Shown here piece by piece: positions 1-9,940 of a DNA stretch of 64,000 nucleotides. The stretch's first letter is position 1. Every line of letters starts with the position of its first letter. The position numbers were made by a program, and so were the translations under genes. Origin of the DNA: Natronobacterium texcoconense (GTDB lineage: Archaea > Halobacteriota > Halobacteria > Halobacteriales > Natrialbaceae); NCBI RefSeq assembly GCF_900104065.1, contig NZ_FNLC01000002.1:42915-106914 (forward strand). Reading direction: 5' to 3'. Below the pieces are notes generated by a model that ran no database searches, had not been told where the DNA came from, and was given only the letters and a program-made list of their open reading frames with translations.

Positions 1-477
1 GCGGCACACGACTACGACAAGAACGGCGTCGCCGAAGAGCAGGTCGCCGCAGACGTCCCGCAGGTCCAGATCGGCCAGGCTGCCGATGCGTCGGTGAACC
101 AGGCCCAGGACGGTAACCAGGTGAACCTCAACAACCAGGAAGCCGGTATCGAGCAGTCCGCTGACGCGAACGCTGGCGATGGTGGCGAAGTTGTCATTGA
201 AGCGCCGGATGATGCTGACGAAAACGCTACTGACGATAATAACACCAACACTGCTGGTGCTGCACAGGCACCTGTCAACCCAGGACCGGTCTTCGGTGAC
301 GAGGTCGGTGACAACGTGACTATCGACGCACCTGTCGATACGACTATCACTGCTGACGGTGGTGACGCTACGGTCGAGAACGTGACCCAGAATGCGGATA
401 TCACCCAGAGCGCTGAGCAGAGCAACACTGCTACCCAGAACGGCGAAGCCTCTGCCTTCAACCTCATCGGCAGCTAA
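1..477 (+). CDS. Asn/Gln-rich curlin-like repeat protein, C-terminal part (5' truncated)
   Basis: The frame is open to the left edge, so only the last 158 codons are seen; the GTG at 94 need not be the start. The visible part is acidic and rich in Asn, Gln, Ala and Asp. It has two stretches of spaced Gln/Asn (around VNQAQDGNQVNLNNQ and QNADITQSAEQSNTATQNG) separated by an acidic linker. Spaced Gln/Asn of this type recalls curlin repeats of CsgA/CsgB, but no strict S-x5-Q-x4-N-x5-Q periodicity was proven. The next gene downstream has a similar segment, so the two may act together, probably outside the cell. No catalytic motif is visible. The gene is confident; the function is unknown. Confidence 0.75.
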   Translation, partial: AAHDYDKNGVAEEQVAADVPQVQIGQAADASVNQAQDGNQVNLNNQEAGIEQSADANAGDGGEVVIEAPDDADENATDDNNTNTAGAAQAPVNPGPVFGDEVGDNVTIDAPVDTTITADGGDATVENVTQNADITQSAEQSNTATQNGEASAFNLIGS

Positions 478-752
478 TTGCAGTAGCCGATAGCAACAGA
501 GCAGAACGAATTTCACTTTTTCTTCGAGAAACTGAAACGGGTAGACTCGAGTCCGTTCACCGAACGGTCCGAAGACGGTCCAATATTGGCTATCGATAGT
601 AGTCGCTACGGTCGTTCGCCGGTCTGATTACTCCGTATCGAACGAACATCGCCGTTTCAAAGTCGGTGCTTACCGACGAAACAGTTCTCGGCGTTCAAAT
701 AGCAGGGTGTGAAGACCGAAGATAGCGGCCGAACCGAACAATCGATCAACTC

Positions 753-1232
753 ATGAAACGAATCGCACTCGGCGTCATCGCACTCGTCTGTCTGGCTGCT
801 ATCGTCGGCGCCGGCATCGGTGGTGGGGTGGGAGACGAGACGACCGACGACGCCGAGACAGACGAGGACACGTCCATGTGGAACGTACTGATCAACATCA
901 CGAGCAGCGACGACGATGACGAGGTGACCGTCTCGAGCGACTCCGAGGTCGTCGTCTCGAACGAATCGGGCGAGAAACGGATCGTGACGAACTCGAGTTC
1001 GAACGCGAGCATCTCGATCACGCAAAACGCGTCCGAGGCGGCCGAACAGAACGTATCGATCTCGCAATCGGCCTCGGCGGAGGGTGGCGACGCCGAGGTA
1101 ACCGACGTCGACCAATCCGTCTCGGTGAGCCAGTCGACGTCCGTCTCGAGTTCGGGGGAAGACGGTAGTGACGGCGAAGATGGCTCGGTCAACGTATCGA
1201 TCTCTACCGGCGACGACAGAGACGACGCGTAG
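753..1232 (+). CDS. Exported Ser/Asn/Gln-rich protein with curlin-like repeats
   Basis: 159 residues. The N-terminus MKRIALGVIALVCLAAIVGA is a basic residue pair followed by a hydrophobic helix, so it should be a signal peptide or membrane anchor; no clear lipobox Cys follows. The rest is acidic with Ser/Asn/Gln-rich stretches such as ITQNASEAAEQNVSISQSAS, and many NxS/T sequons that could be N-glycosylated outside the cell. The middle resembles the C-terminus of the preceding gene, which lies 275 bp upstream on the same strand. A surface or extracellular-fibre role is possible but unproven. The ATG at 753 is the only sensible start because it precedes the signal segment. Confidence 0.75.
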   Translation: MKRIALGVIALVCLAAIVGAGIGGGVGDETTDDAETDEDTSMWNVLINITSSDDDDEVTVSSDSEVVVSNESGEKRIVTNSSSNASISITQNASEAAEQNVSISQSASAEGGDAEVTDVDQSVSVSQSTSVSSSGEDGSDGEDGSVNVSISTGDDRDDA

Positions 1233-1689
1233 CCGGTGGAGATCGCTTCGTCGCCTCGGGTGAATAACCGCTATCGACGGGACCGCCCGGTGAACTGCAT
1301 ACCGCCGTCGACCTCCCGGCGAACCCGAACGGCCGAACGGGTATCGCTCGCGACTGATCCTCCATACGCTACTTACGGGACTCTCGACCCGGAGTGAACC
1401 GATCTCCGGCGCTCTCGTTTCGTCGGCCACAGAATTCATTTGTAATTGACATACTATGAACACTCGAGCGTCGATACGCGTGGGCAGCGACACGCCGAAC
1501 GTCGTCACCGTCACGTCTCCGACGTTCGCTCGAGTCAGCCGCTCGTCTGACGTACAGTCCCGCCGGTGCCGTCACATCTATGTATCTTCCAGCCGTTACT
1601 TGACGTGGTAGCATCCCTCAAACTCGAGTGAGCAAAAAACCTATCCGATCACGAATCGGAGTCATTGACATCGCCGTCCATCCCGAATC
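1233..1689. other. Intergenic region upstream of cdc48
   Basis: This 457-bp stretch holds no convincing gene; antisense open frames here are Arg-rich artefacts. It must contain the terminator of the upstream gene and the cdc48 promoter. An A-rich segment (gcaaaaaac) lies about 55 bp before the cdc48 ATG, but I cannot assign a clear TATA box. Confidence 0.4.
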
Positions 1690-3921
1690 ATGAACGAAGT
1701 TCAACTGGAGGTTGCGAAGGCATACCCGAACGACTCGGGTCGTGGTATCGCCCGACTCGACCCGGACACGCTGTTGCATCTCAAGCTGAGTCCGGGCGAC
1801 ATCATCGAAATCGAAGGTGCGGATACGACCGCCGCGAAGGTGTGGCGTGCAGACCGGCAGGACTGGAACACGGACACAGTTCGCATCGACGGCTTCACCC
1901 GTCAGAACGCCGACGTCGGCATCGGCGAGCGCGTCACGATCCGGAAGGCCGAGGCGACGAAAGCCGAAGAACTCGTCCTCGCACCGCCCGAAGAAGCGTC
2001 GGTCCAGTTCGGTTCCGACGCTGCCGGCATGGTAAAACGGCAGATCCTCAAGCGGCCGGTGGTCGGCCGAGACATCGTCCCGGTCATGTCCTCGACGAAT
2101 CATCCATTCATGCGGTCGCCCGGCCAGGCGATTCCGCTCATCGCAGTCGAGACTGAACCGGAAGGTGTCGTTCTCATCACCGAGGACACCGACGTCGAAC
2201 TCCGGGAGGAACCGATCTCCGGCTTCGAGAAGACCGGTGGTGGGATCACCTACGAGGACATCGGCGGGCTCCAGAGCGAGATCCAGCGGGTCCGCGAGAT
2301 GGTCGAGTTGCCGATGAAACACCCCCAGATCTTCAAGAAACTGGGGATCGAGCCGCCACAGGGAGTCTTGCTCCACGGGCCGCCGGGTACCGGGAAGACC
2401 CTGCTGGCGAAGGCCGTCGCCAACGAGACCTCCGCGAGTTTCTTCTCTATCGCCGGCCCGGAGATCATCTCGAAGTACTACGGCGAGTCCGAACAACAGC
2501 TCCGGGAGATATTCGAGGACGCAAGCGAGGAGTCACCGGCGATCATCTTCATCGACGAACTCGACTCCATCGCACCCAAGCGGGAGGACGTCACCGGCGA
2601 GGTCGAACGCCGGGTCGTCGCCCAACTACTGACGATGATGGACGGCCTCGAGGCCCGCGGCCAGGTGATCGTCATCGCCGCGACGAACCGCGTCGACAGC
2701 GTCGATCCTGCCCTGCGCCGTCCGGGTCGATTCGACCGCGAGATCGAGATCGGCGTCCCCGACGAGACGGGTCGCGAGGAGATCCTCCAGATCCACACGC
2801 GCGGAATGCCCCTCTCGGACGACGTCAACCTCTCCCATCTGGCCGACGAGACCCACGGTTTCGTCGGTGCCGACATCGAGAGCCTGACGAAAGAGGCCGC
2901 GATGAAGGCGCTTCGGCGGTACCTCCCCGAGATCGATCTCGACGAGGAGGACATCCCGCCGAGCCTCATCGACCGGATGATCGTCAAACGCGAGGACTTC
3001 CGTGGCGCGCTCAACGAGGTCGAACCCTCGGCGATGCGAGAAGTCCTCGTGGAACTCCCCAAGATCTCCTGGGACGACGTCGGCGGCCTCCACGAGGCCA
3101 AAGACCAGGTCAAAGAGTCCGTCGAGTGGCCGCTCTCGAACCCCGGCCGGTTCGATCGGCTCGGCATCGATCCGCCGGCCGGCGTCTTGCTCTACGGCCC
3201 GCCCGGGACGGGGAAGACCCTGATGGCGAAAGCCGTCGCCAACGAGACCAACGCGAACTTCATCTCGGTCCGTGGCCCACAGCTGCTCTCGAAGTGGGTC
3301 GGCGAGTCCGAGAAGGCGATCCGCCAGACGTTCCGGAAGGCCCGTCAGGTCTCGCCGACGGTGATCTTCTTCGACGAACTCGACGCGCTCGCGCCCGGTC
3401 GCGGCGGCAGTGAGAGTGGCTCGAACGTCTCCGAACGCGTCGTCAACCAGCTGCTGACCGAACTCGACGGCCTCGAGGAGATGGAGGACGTGATGGTGAT
3501 CGGCGCAACCAACCGGCCGGACATGATCGACCCCGCACTCCTGCGATCGGGCCGGTTCGACCGGCTGGTCATGATCGGCGAACCCGACGTCGATGGACGG
3601 GAACGCATCCTCGATATCCACACCCAGAACATGCCGCTGGCCGCGGACGTCACGCTCAAGGAGATCGCCGAGATCACCGACGGCTACGTCGGCAGCGACC
3701 TCGAGTCGATCGCCCGCGAAGCGGCGATCGAGGCCCTGCGCGAGGACAAGGAGGCCGACGTCGTCGAGATGAGTCACTTCCGTCAGGCTATGGAGAACGT
3801 CCGGCCGACGATCACCGACGAGATTCTCGACTACTACGAGCGGATCGAAGAGGAGTTCAAGGGCGGCTCCAGCGGACCGGATCCGACCGGTCGCCGCAGC
3901 AGTCGCATCGGATTCCAGTAA
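1690..3921 (+). CDS. cdc48: Cdc48/VCP-like AAA+ ATPase
   Basis: 743 residues, the usual length for archaeal VAT/Cdc48 unfoldases, which form hexamers and feed unfolded proteins to the proteasome. The N-domain (about 1-185) begins [18 protein letters not shown]. Two AAA modules follow. D1 has Walker A GPPGTGKT near residue 230 and Walker B FIDELDS near 290. D2 has Walker A near 503 and FFDELDA near 560. Both modules carry the RRPGRFDR or RSGRFDR arginine-finger region, and the pore loops read SKYYGESE and SKWVGESE. The C-terminus is short and ends RIGFQ. It is a single-gene unit with long flanking gaps. Both modules look intact, so this is a confident call. Confidence 0.97.
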   Translation: MNEVQLEVAKAYPNDSGRGIARLDPDTLLHLKLSPGDIIEIEGADTTAAKVWRADRQDWNTDTVRIDGFTRQNADVGIGERVTIRKAEATKAEELVLAPPEEASVQFGSDAAGMVKRQILKRPVVGRDIVPVMSSTNHPFMRSPGQAIPLIAVETEPEGVVLITEDTDVELREEPISGFEKTGGGITYEDIGGLQSEIQRVREMVELPMKHPQIFKKLGIEPPQGVLLHGPPGTGKTLLAKAVANETSASFFSIAGPEIISKYYGESEQQLREIFEDASEESPAIIFIDELDSIAPKREDVTGEVERRVVAQLLTMMDGLEARGQVIVIAATNRVDSVDPALRRPGRFDREIEIGVPDETGREEILQIHTRGMPLSDDVNLSHLADETHGFVGADIESLTKEAAMKALRRYLPEIDLDEEDIPPSLIDRMIVKREDFRGALNEVEPSAMREVLVELPKISWDDVGGLHEAKDQVKESVEWPLSNPGRFDRLGIDPPAGVLLYGPPGTGKTLMAKAVANETNANFISVRGPQLLSKWVGESEKAIRQTFRKARQVSPTVIFFDELDALAPGRGGSESGSNVSERVVNQLLTELDGLEEMEDVMVIGATNRPDMIDPALLRSGRFDRLVMIGEPDVDGRERILDIHTQNMPLAADVTLKEIAEITDGYVGSDLESIAREAAIEALREDKEADVVEMSHFRQAMENVRPTITDEILDYYERIEEEFKGGSSGPDPTGRRSSRIGFQ

Positions 3922-4172
3922 CTCGCGCCGGGGGTTACTCGAGCCGTTTTCGCAGGCTACTCCGGTGAAACGTGTGCCTACCGCGATGCAAACCGATATT
4001 GTCCGATGTCGGCAGTCCGTGACTCGAGTGGCGGCTGTCCCGAGGTCGACGAGTGAACCGGTTGGCGTCGATTTAGTGCGATTATTCGGCTGAATCGCTA
4101 CCAACCGAGCGAAACCGTTGTGCCGATATATGCGACGTCGGCGAGAACCATCGCTGCCTAGCAGGTGTTTCG

Positions 4173-4421
4173 ATGCCGGATGTGAACCAGGCGACCGCAA
4201 ACGAACCGGACGACGATCACCGTGGCGCTCTCGAGCAAGCGTTCCCGTCGCTCGCACCGTCGATCCGGAAGGTTGGGTTCTGGGCGGGAATCGGTTTGCC
4301 TTTTCTCCACGTTCCGGTGCTTCTGACGGGGCTGTCGACGTCGATCGAGACGCTCGTCTTTCTCGGACTTCTCGCTCTCAATCTGGGAGCGTTGTACGTC
4401 GGTCACTCTTACCGGCGATAG
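4173..4421 (+). CDS. Small two-helix membrane protein
   Basis: 82 residues. An acidic N-terminal 25 residues is followed by two hydrophobic segments (about 37-55 and 58-77) and a basic end SYRR, so it should sit in the membrane with the C-terminus probably inside. I do not recognise a family. It stops one base before the convergent EamA gene, which supports it as a real gene, as does the ATG preceded by a 250-bp gap. It could be a small haloarchaeal conserved hypothetical. Confidence 0.65.
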   Translation: MPDVNQATANEPDDDHRGALEQAFPSLAPSIRKVGFWAGIGLPFLHVPVLLTGLSTSIETLVFLGLLALNLGALYVGHSYRR

Positions 4422-4422
4422 C

Positions 4423-5355
4423 TCACTCTCTCGAGTAGATCCGGTTGACGTGATCGAACTCCTCTCGGAGCGCCCGTCGCTTGACGACCGCGAAGCCGGC
4501 GACGATGAGCGCGAAGCCAAGCAGCGTCGTCGCGTCGACGACTTCGCCGAGGTAGAGCCAGCCGACGATCGCCGTGAAGATCGGCGCGACGTACGAGACC
4601 ATGTTGATCTCGACTGCGCCCAGTCGCTCGAGCAGATCGAAGTACAGCAGGAAGCCGAGCGCGCTCGCGACCAGCGCGAGGTACGCGAGTGCGCCCAGCG
4701 CTTCCGGGTGGGTCCAGGCTGCGGGCTCGATCGGTTCGCCGAGTCCGAGACTGATCGCGTGCATCACGAGGGCACCGCCGAGCATCGACCAGGCTTCCAT
4801 CGTCTCGATCGGGAGCGAGGCGTCGATTCGGCGCGTGAGGACGCTCCCGAGGGCAAACGAGGCTGCAGCACAGAAGACGAGTAGTTTCGCGACGAAATCG
4901 GGGGCCAGCAGGTCCGCGGGATCGGGCTGTGAGATCACTGCGACGCCGACGAGCCCCAGGACGACCCCGAAGACGCCGACGACCGACAGGGCGTCCGAGG
5001 GAACCAGCGCACGCGCGAACCCGGTGGTCAACACCGGCGAGAGACTGACGAGGATCGCGGCTGCTGCCGCAGTCGTATTCTGCTGTCCGACGAAGAGAAA
5101 CGCATGGTAGGCCGCGATCAACAGGACGGCACCGACCGCCACGACCGCCCACTCGTCGCGGCCGTGTGGTAGCCACTCGTCACCCTCGAGCGTATAGGCT
5201 GCGTACGCGAGCATGACGATGCCTGCGACGTCGTACCGTAGCGCCGCAAAGAGGACGGGTGGAAAGTGCTCGAGACCGGCGCTGATCGCGACGAACGCCG
5301 TTCCCCAGCAGGCTGCAAGCGTCAGGAAGAGACCGAAGTTACGATACCGGCTCAC
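4423..5355 (-). CDS. EamA/DMT-family transporter
   Basis: 310 residues with about ten hydrophobic helices in two halves, the normal size and repeat structure of drug/metabolite exporters (two EamA domains). Typical features are ACWGTAFVAI in the first helix, the ALRYD segment, and in the second half SYVAPIFTAIVGWLYLGE, a hallmark of the last EamA helices. The start is a GTG at 5355; an in-frame ATG in a better position was not seen. The substrate cannot be inferred. It lies alone between the convergent small membrane protein and the upstream regulator gene, which is on the same strand. Confidence 0.9.
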   Translation of the reverse strand: MSRYRNFGLFLTLAACWGTAFVAISAGLEHFPPVLFAALRYDVAGIVMLAYAAYTLEGDEWLPHGRDEWAVVAVGAVLLIAAYHAFLFVGQQNTTAAAAAILVSLSPVLTTGFARALVPSDALSVVGVFGVVLGLVGVAVISQPDPADLLAPDFVAKLLVFCAAASFALGSVLTRRIDASLPIETMEAWSMLGGALVMHAISLGLGEPIEPAAWTHPEALGALAYLALVASALGFLLYFDLLERLGAVEINMVSYVAPIFTAIVGWLYLGEVVDATTLLGFALIVAGFAVVKRRALREEFDHVNRIYSRE

Positions 5356-5412
5356 ACCGGTACTCCCGACCGATGTCTCCTATGTATTTCGATTCGAAAT
5401 CGACCGGCCGCG

Positions 5413-5778
5413 TTACAGCAGTGGCCGTTCGCGGAGTTCCGGCTCCTCTTCGGTCTGTTTGAACTGCTCGAGAAGTGGCTTGATGTCGTCGAACCCTTCC
5501 GCGAGGACGATGTCGCCGCTGCGGAGGTCGTAGTCGATGATGTCGTAGTCTGCGAGACGAGGGAGGTGGTTGTGAACCAGCGAGACGTAGGTTCGCTGTC
5601 TGGTTTCGCCGGTGATTCGGTCGACCGATTCGTCGTGTTCCCACGCGGCGACCTGGGTGACGAGGTCTTCGATGTGGGCGGATTCGTCCTGAGCGAGCTG
5701 ATAGAGCACGTAGCGGCGCTTCGACTTGGCGAGAAGAGAGCAGGCAGCCTCCATTCGGCTATCGGTGGTCTCGTTCAT
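5413..5778 (-). CDS. Haloarchaeal HTH regulator, DUF7344-like
   Basis: 121 residues. The segment SLLAKSKRRYVLYQLAQDES with the later VHNHLPRLADYDIIDYD is the pattern of the small winged-helix proteins common in haloarchaea (DUF7344 type): a helix-turn-helix followed by the step where the gene product reads a short acidic wing. The C-terminus is acidic. It probably binds DNA as a dimer. The EamA exporter lies 57 bp downstream on the same strand, so the regulator could control it; this is inference. The ATG start at 5778 gives the full HTH. Confidence 0.82.
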   Translation of the reverse strand: MNETTDSRMEAACSLLAKSKRRYVLYQLAQDESAHIEDLVTQVAAWEHDESVDRITGETRQRTYVSLVHNHLPRLADYDIIDYDLRSGDIVLAEGFDDIKPLLEQFKQTEEEPELRERPLL

Positions 5779-6024
5779 ACTTGATCCAGACCCCCGTCGG
5801 TATTACACCTGCTGCCAATACAGATTGGTTCCCCCGGTATTACGGGTACTATGGGGCGTCTATCCGTCGATTAGTGAGACGGTCGGGTGATGGAGATAGT
5901 CCATCTGGAGCGATCGAAGTGTCGATACAGGTGCTTCTGAACGTCACTGTGTATCCGGTCGCACGACGGGAGTGTGGTTCGAAGGAGCGAGAACCCGGCG
6001 ACTGGGATCGATGTCCAGACGGTG

Positions 6025-7656
6025 TCAATCGGTCTGATAGTCGTCCGAACCGGGCTCGCCCGGAACCGACGCATCGTAGAGGTGGCAGGCAGCGGGGTGG
6101 TCCGAATCCGCGTGCGATACGGCGAGTGGCGGGTTCTCTCGTTCACAGACGCTCTCGTACGTTTCACGGAGCCGCTGTGCAGCACCGTCCCAGTCTGACT
6201 CGGCAAGATGCGCCAGCGCTTCCTCGACGACGGCGTCGTGTTCCGCCGGTAGCTTTCGGTCGAGCAGGCGGTCTTTCAGCGCCGCGACGAACGCATCGAC
6301 GTCTCCGCCGGACACCTGCCCGTCCTCGAACTCGAACTCGCCGCCGTCGCCGACCGTCTCGAGCGAAACGTCCCGTCCCTCGACGCGCTCGCGAAGATCC
6401 ATGAGATCACGGAAGACGTCCTGGTCGATATTCATGTCCGCCGGCGGGATCACCTTCGGACACCGAGTCCGGAACCGGCAGCCGCTGGGTGGATCTCGCG
6501 GGGAGGGGACGTCGCCGGACAGCGTCTCGATGTCGCGGTCCTGTTCGGCTGTCGAGGCTCGCGGAACGCTCTCGAGCAAGGCCCTCGTGTACGGGTGTTT
6601 CGGTTCCTCGAAGATTGCCTCGACCGGCCCGATTTCGACGATTTCGCCGAGATACATCACGGCGACGCGGTCACAGATGTGCCGGATCACCGAGAGGTCG
6701 TGGCTGATCAGCAGGTAGGTGAGATCGAACTCTTCCTGGAGGTCGTCCAGCAGGTTCAGCACCTGCGCCTGAACCGAGACGTCCAGCGCGCTCGTCGGTT
6801 CGTCCAGCACGAGGAACTCGGGCTCTAAGGCGAGCGCCCGCGCGATACCGATCCGCTGGCGCTGGCCGCCGGAGAACTCGTGTGGGTATCGATCCAGCTG
6901 GTCGACCGAGAGACCCACCCGATCGAGCAGACCCGTCGCGTGGTTCCGGCGGAGCTCTCCGGTCGAACGATCGACCGAGACGTGGACGGTGATCCCCTGG
7001 TCTCGAGTCACCTCGACGGTGAGATCCTCCTCGACTTCGGCGACGACGCCGTCCGCCACGTCGACGGTGTGGTCGGCAGCGACGTCCTCGGCGAGCCGTT
7101 CGACGTCCGCGTCGGCACGGACGGTTACGTGTGCCGTCGCGACGCCGTCCGTCGGGGTCACCAGCTTGTCGATGTCGTCGGCCGCGGTCGCGGTGACGAT
7201 GTCGTCGGAAATGCCGTCGGTTCGCACCTCGACTCGCGTCTCGACCCCGGGGTCGGTCCAGGGCCAGTCGTGGATCTCGAGTGGCTGGGTGACGATCTCA
7301 CCGATCGTCATCCGCGGGTCGAGACTCGAGAACGGATCCTGGAAGACGACCTGTGCCTCCCGTCGGAAGTCGTTGAGCGCGGCCCCCTCGAGGTCGTAGA
7401 CGCTCCGGCCGTCGAACTCGACGTCACCGTCGCTGCGGTCCTGTAACCGAAGCAGCGTTTCGCCGGTCGTCGACTTCCCACAGCCGGATTCACCGACGAG
7501 ACCGAGGGTTTCGCCCTCGTGAATGTCGAAGCTGACGCCGTCGACTGCTCTGACGGCAACTGGTTCGTCGCCGAGCAGTCGATCGAGCAGCGAGTCGTTC
7601 TCCCAGAAGTACTTCTGGAGGTCGTCGACGCGGACGAGTGGTTCATCGGTACTCAT
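6025..7656 (-). CDS. dppF: Dipeptide/oligopeptide ABC transporter ATPase (DppF/OppF type) with two large insertions
   Basis: 543 residues against about 330 usual. Walker [10 protein letters not shown] (55-63), Q-loop at Q106, signature FSGGQ (261-265), Walker B LVLDEP and the H-loop His319 are all intact, so it should hydrolyse ATP for peptide uptake. Two extra segments explain the length. About 105 residues (131-235), acidic and beta/alpha-like, lie between Q-loop and signature. About 100 residues (403-503) split the C-terminal oligopeptide-ABC domain between its GCRFRTRCP motif and its second Cys (CEREN). It is the last gene of the operon and overlaps the upstream ATPase gene by 4 nt (ATGA). 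The frame is open throughout, so the insertions are not frameshift artefacts. Confidence 0.93.
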   Translation of the reverse strand: MSTDEPLVRVDDLQKYFWENDSLLDRLLGDEPVAVRAVDGVSFDIHEGETLGLVGESGCGKSTTGETLLRLQDRSDGDVEFDGRSVYDLEGAALNDFRREAQVVFQDPFSSLDPRMTIGEIVTQPLEIHDWPWTDPGVETRVEVRTDGISDDIVTATAADDIDKLVTPTDGVATAHVTVRADADVERLAEDVAADHTVDVADGVVAEVEEDLTVEVTRDQGITVHVSVDRSTGELRRNHATGLLDRVGLSVDQLDRYPHEFSGGQRQRIGIARALALEPEFLVLDEPTSALDVSVQAQVLNLLDDLQEEFDLTYLLISHDLSVIRHICDRVAVMYLGEIVEIGPVEAIFEEPKHPYTRALLESVPRASTAEQDRDIETLSGDVPSPRDPPSGCRFRTRCPKVIPPADMNIDQDVFRDLMDLRERVEGRDVSLETVGDGGEFEFEDGQVSGGDVDAFVAALKDRLLDRKLPAEHDAVVEEALAHLAESDWDGAAQRLRETYESVCERENPPLAVSHADSDHPAACHLYDASVPGEPGSDDYQTD

Positions 7657-8933
7657 CGGGTCTCACCTCCGGATTCCTCGATCTGTGTCTGTGCTCGCTC
7701 TTCGATGGCTCGCTCGTCGTCCGTGATTTCGTCCCGTTCGTCGAGCGGGGTTCGGTCGTCGGTCGCGAACCAGTCGTCCGGAACGGCACGGGACTCGTCG
7801 TACGCCATCTCCGCGAGGACACACCGTACCTCGTGCTGGTCGCTGCCCTCGGCGTCGTACTCCGGCGGATGGTCGAGACACTCCTCCATGGCTTTCGGAC
7901 AGCGATCGGCGAAGTAACAGCGGTCTTCCATCTCGTGATCGAGCAGGCTCGGCACGTTGCCCGGAATCGGATCGAGCCGTCCACCTGCGTCCTCGAGGTC
8001 GGGGATCGACCCCAGCAGACCCTCGGTGTAGGGGTGGACGTAGTCGTCGAAGACGTCCGCCAGGGTGCCGCGTTCGACGATCTCGCCGGCGTACATCACG
8101 CCGACGCGGTCGCACATCCGTGCGATGACGCCGAGGTTGTGCGTGATCAGGAGGATCGTCATTCCGGTTTCCTCCTGGAGGTCGGAAAGCAAGTCCAGTA
8201 CCTGAGCCTGAATCGTCACGTCCAGCGCGGTCGTCGGCTCGTCGGCGACGAGCACGTCGGGTTCGCCCGCAAGCGCCTGGGCGATCATCGCCCGCTGGAG
8301 CATCCCGCCGGAGTACTCGTGTGGGTACTCGTCGGCCCGTTCGACGGGATCGGGGATGCCGACCATCTCGAGGAGTTCGATCGCTCGCTTCCGACTCGCC
8401 TCGGTGACGTACTTCTGGGAGGGCAACATCGTCGACAGCACGAAGTTGCCAAGCGAGTACTCCTCGGACTGGGTTCGGGCTCGTGTCGATCGCGGGTTCG
8501 CGCTGGCGCGTTGCTGGACTTCGACGGCTTCGGCGATCTGTTCGCCGACCGTGAGACTCGGGTTGAAGCTGCTCTCGGGGTCCTGGAAGATCATGCTGAA
8601 GGTCGTCCCCCGGAGCGATCGCCTGGTCTCGTCGGGTAGCTGCCGGAGGTCGACGAAGTCGCCGTCGACCGCTTCCGGCTGGTCGTCCCGAACGGTTTCT
8701 GCCAGTTCGGGGTCGTTGAACCAGACCTCGCCGTCGGTGATCTGGCCGGGTGACTCGATCAGGTCGACGATCGAGCGTGCGGTCACGCTCTTCCCGGAGC
8801 CGCTCTCGCCGACGATGCCGAACACGTCGCCGCGTTCGATCCTCAGATCGAGATCCTCGACGGCGTTTACCTGTCCCTGTTCGGTGAAAAACCGCGTCGA
8901 AAGTCCGTTGATGCGTAGTATCTCCTCAGACAT
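7653..8933 (-). CDS. dppD: Dipeptide/oligopeptide ABC transporter ATPase (DppD/OppD type)
   Basis: 426 residues. Walker A GESGSGKS (42-49), signature YSGGM, Walker [17 protein letters not shown] and H-loop THN are present, together with the C-terminal peptide-transport domain ([14 protein letters not shown]). It is somewhat longer than the family because of a loop before the signature ([17 protein letters not shown]) and an acidic C-terminal tail rich in Glu and Arg. It pairs with the DppF-type ATPase downstream on the cytoplasmic face of the two permeases. The stop overlaps the dppF start; two bases separate it from the dppC stop. Confidence 0.94.
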   Translation of the reverse strand: MSEEILRINGLSTRFFTEQGQVNAVEDLDLRIERGDVFGIVGESGSGKSVTARSIVDLIESPGQITDGEVWFNDPELAETVRDDQPEAVDGDFVDLRQLPDETRRSLRGTTFSMIFQDPESSFNPSLTVGEQIAEAVEVQQRASANPRSTRARTQSEEYSLGNFVLSTMLPSQKYVTEASRKRAIELLEMVGIPDPVERADEYPHEYSGGMLQRAMIAQALAGEPDVLVADEPTTALDVTIQAQVLDLLSDLQEETGMTILLITHNLGVIARMCDRVGVMYAGEIVERGTLADVFDDYVHPYTEGLLGSIPDLEDAGGRLDPIPGNVPSLLDHEMEDRCYFADRCPKAMEECLDHPPEYDAEGSDQHEVRCVLAEMAYDESRAVPDDWFATDDRTPLDERDEITDDERAIEERAQTQIEESGGETR

Positions 8934-8935
8934 GA

Positions 8936-9940
8936 TTATCCCGCGCCACCTCCTTCGCCCTCGATGTTCGGGTCGAGGGAGTCCCTGAACCAGTCGCCGA
9001 GCAGATTGATGCTAACCACCGCGAGGACGATCCCGATTCCGGGGACCGTCGAGACCCACCAGGCCGTCCGGAGGTAGTCCTGGCCCTGCTGGATCTCGTA
9101 CCCCCACGAGAGCGTCGTCCCGGAGAACCCGAGATAGGACAGCGAACTCTCGAGCAGGATGACTGCCGCGACCTGGATCGTCGCGAGTACGATCACCGGC
9201 GTGAGACTGTTCGGAAGCACGTGTTTCAGCAGGATCTTCCGGTTGCTCGCGCCGAGGCTTCTGGCGGCTTTCACGTACTCTTCGTTGCGTATCGACATGG
9301 CCTCGCCGCGTGCGACGCGGGCGAACCAGACCCACGTGACGAGTCCGACGACGATCGTCACGGTCCCGGGGAGGATCGTCGACTCGGGCATTCCATCGCC
9401 GAAGCCGGCCATCACGAGTGGATCGGGCACCGGTATAGCGAGCGATCCGAAGACGCCGATCAGCGCAAGTGCAAGCACCAGCGACGGGAACGCGAGCATC
9501 ACGTCGGCGACTCGCATCATCGCATCGTCGATTCTGCCGCCGTAGTAACCCGATATCAACCCGAACGGAACGCCGATGATGACGGCCAGCCCGGTTCCGA
9601 GGATGCCGACCATGAGCGACGTTCGAGCGCCGTACAGGAGTCGGGAGAAGACGTCCTGACCGACGTTGTTCGTCCCCAGCAGATGCTCGGTACTGTATTC
9701 AGCGGTGTAGGTCACGCGCTCGCCGTCCTCCCACTGGTGGCTCTCGTAGCTTACTCCGACCGGTGGATACGAGTTTCCGCTATCGTCGAAGTGGCCGGTC
9801 GTGTTCGGGTTGTGGGTCGCAAGCACCGGCGCGAAAAGCGCCATGACGAGTATGATCAGCAAGATGACGAGCCCGAGTTTCGCCAGGAGGCTCTGTCGGA
9901 ACTCCTGGCTGAGATTCGACTTGATTCGATCGGAGATCAT
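8936..9940 (-). CDS. dppC: Peptide ABC transporter permease (DppC/OppC type)
   Basis: 334 residues with an N-terminal helix (KLGLVILLIILVMALFAPVL) followed by a periplasmic-type loop and a BPD_transp_1 domain of about five more helices. The cytoplasmic EAA loop (SLGASNRKILLKHVLPN) that docks on the ATPases is clear. It forms the membrane channel with DppB. Its start overlaps the dppB stop by 4 nt, so the two are translationally coupled. Confidence 0.94.
   Translation of the reverse strand: MISDRIKSNLSQEFRQSLLAKLGLVILLIILVMALFAPVLATHNPNTTGHFDDSGNSYPPVGVSYESHQWEDGERVTYTAEYSTEHLLGTNNVGQDVFSRLLYGARTSLMVGILGTGLAVIIGVPFGLISGYYGGRIDDAMMRVADVMLAFPSLVLALALIGVFGSLAIPVPDPLVMAGFGDGMPESTILPGTVTIVVGLVTWVWFARVARGEAMSIRNEEYVKAARSLGASNRKILLKHVLPNSLTPVIVLATIQVAAVILLESSLSYLGFSGTTLSWGYEIQQGQDYLRTAWWVSTVPGIGIVLAVVSINLLGDWFRDSLDPNIEGEGGGAG

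Noticed and set aside
2626..4257. 543-codon antisense frame over cdc48
   Set aside because: Long antisense frames are common in GC-rich haloarchaea; this one is Arg-rich, crosses the gene end and mirrors the codons of a certain gene.
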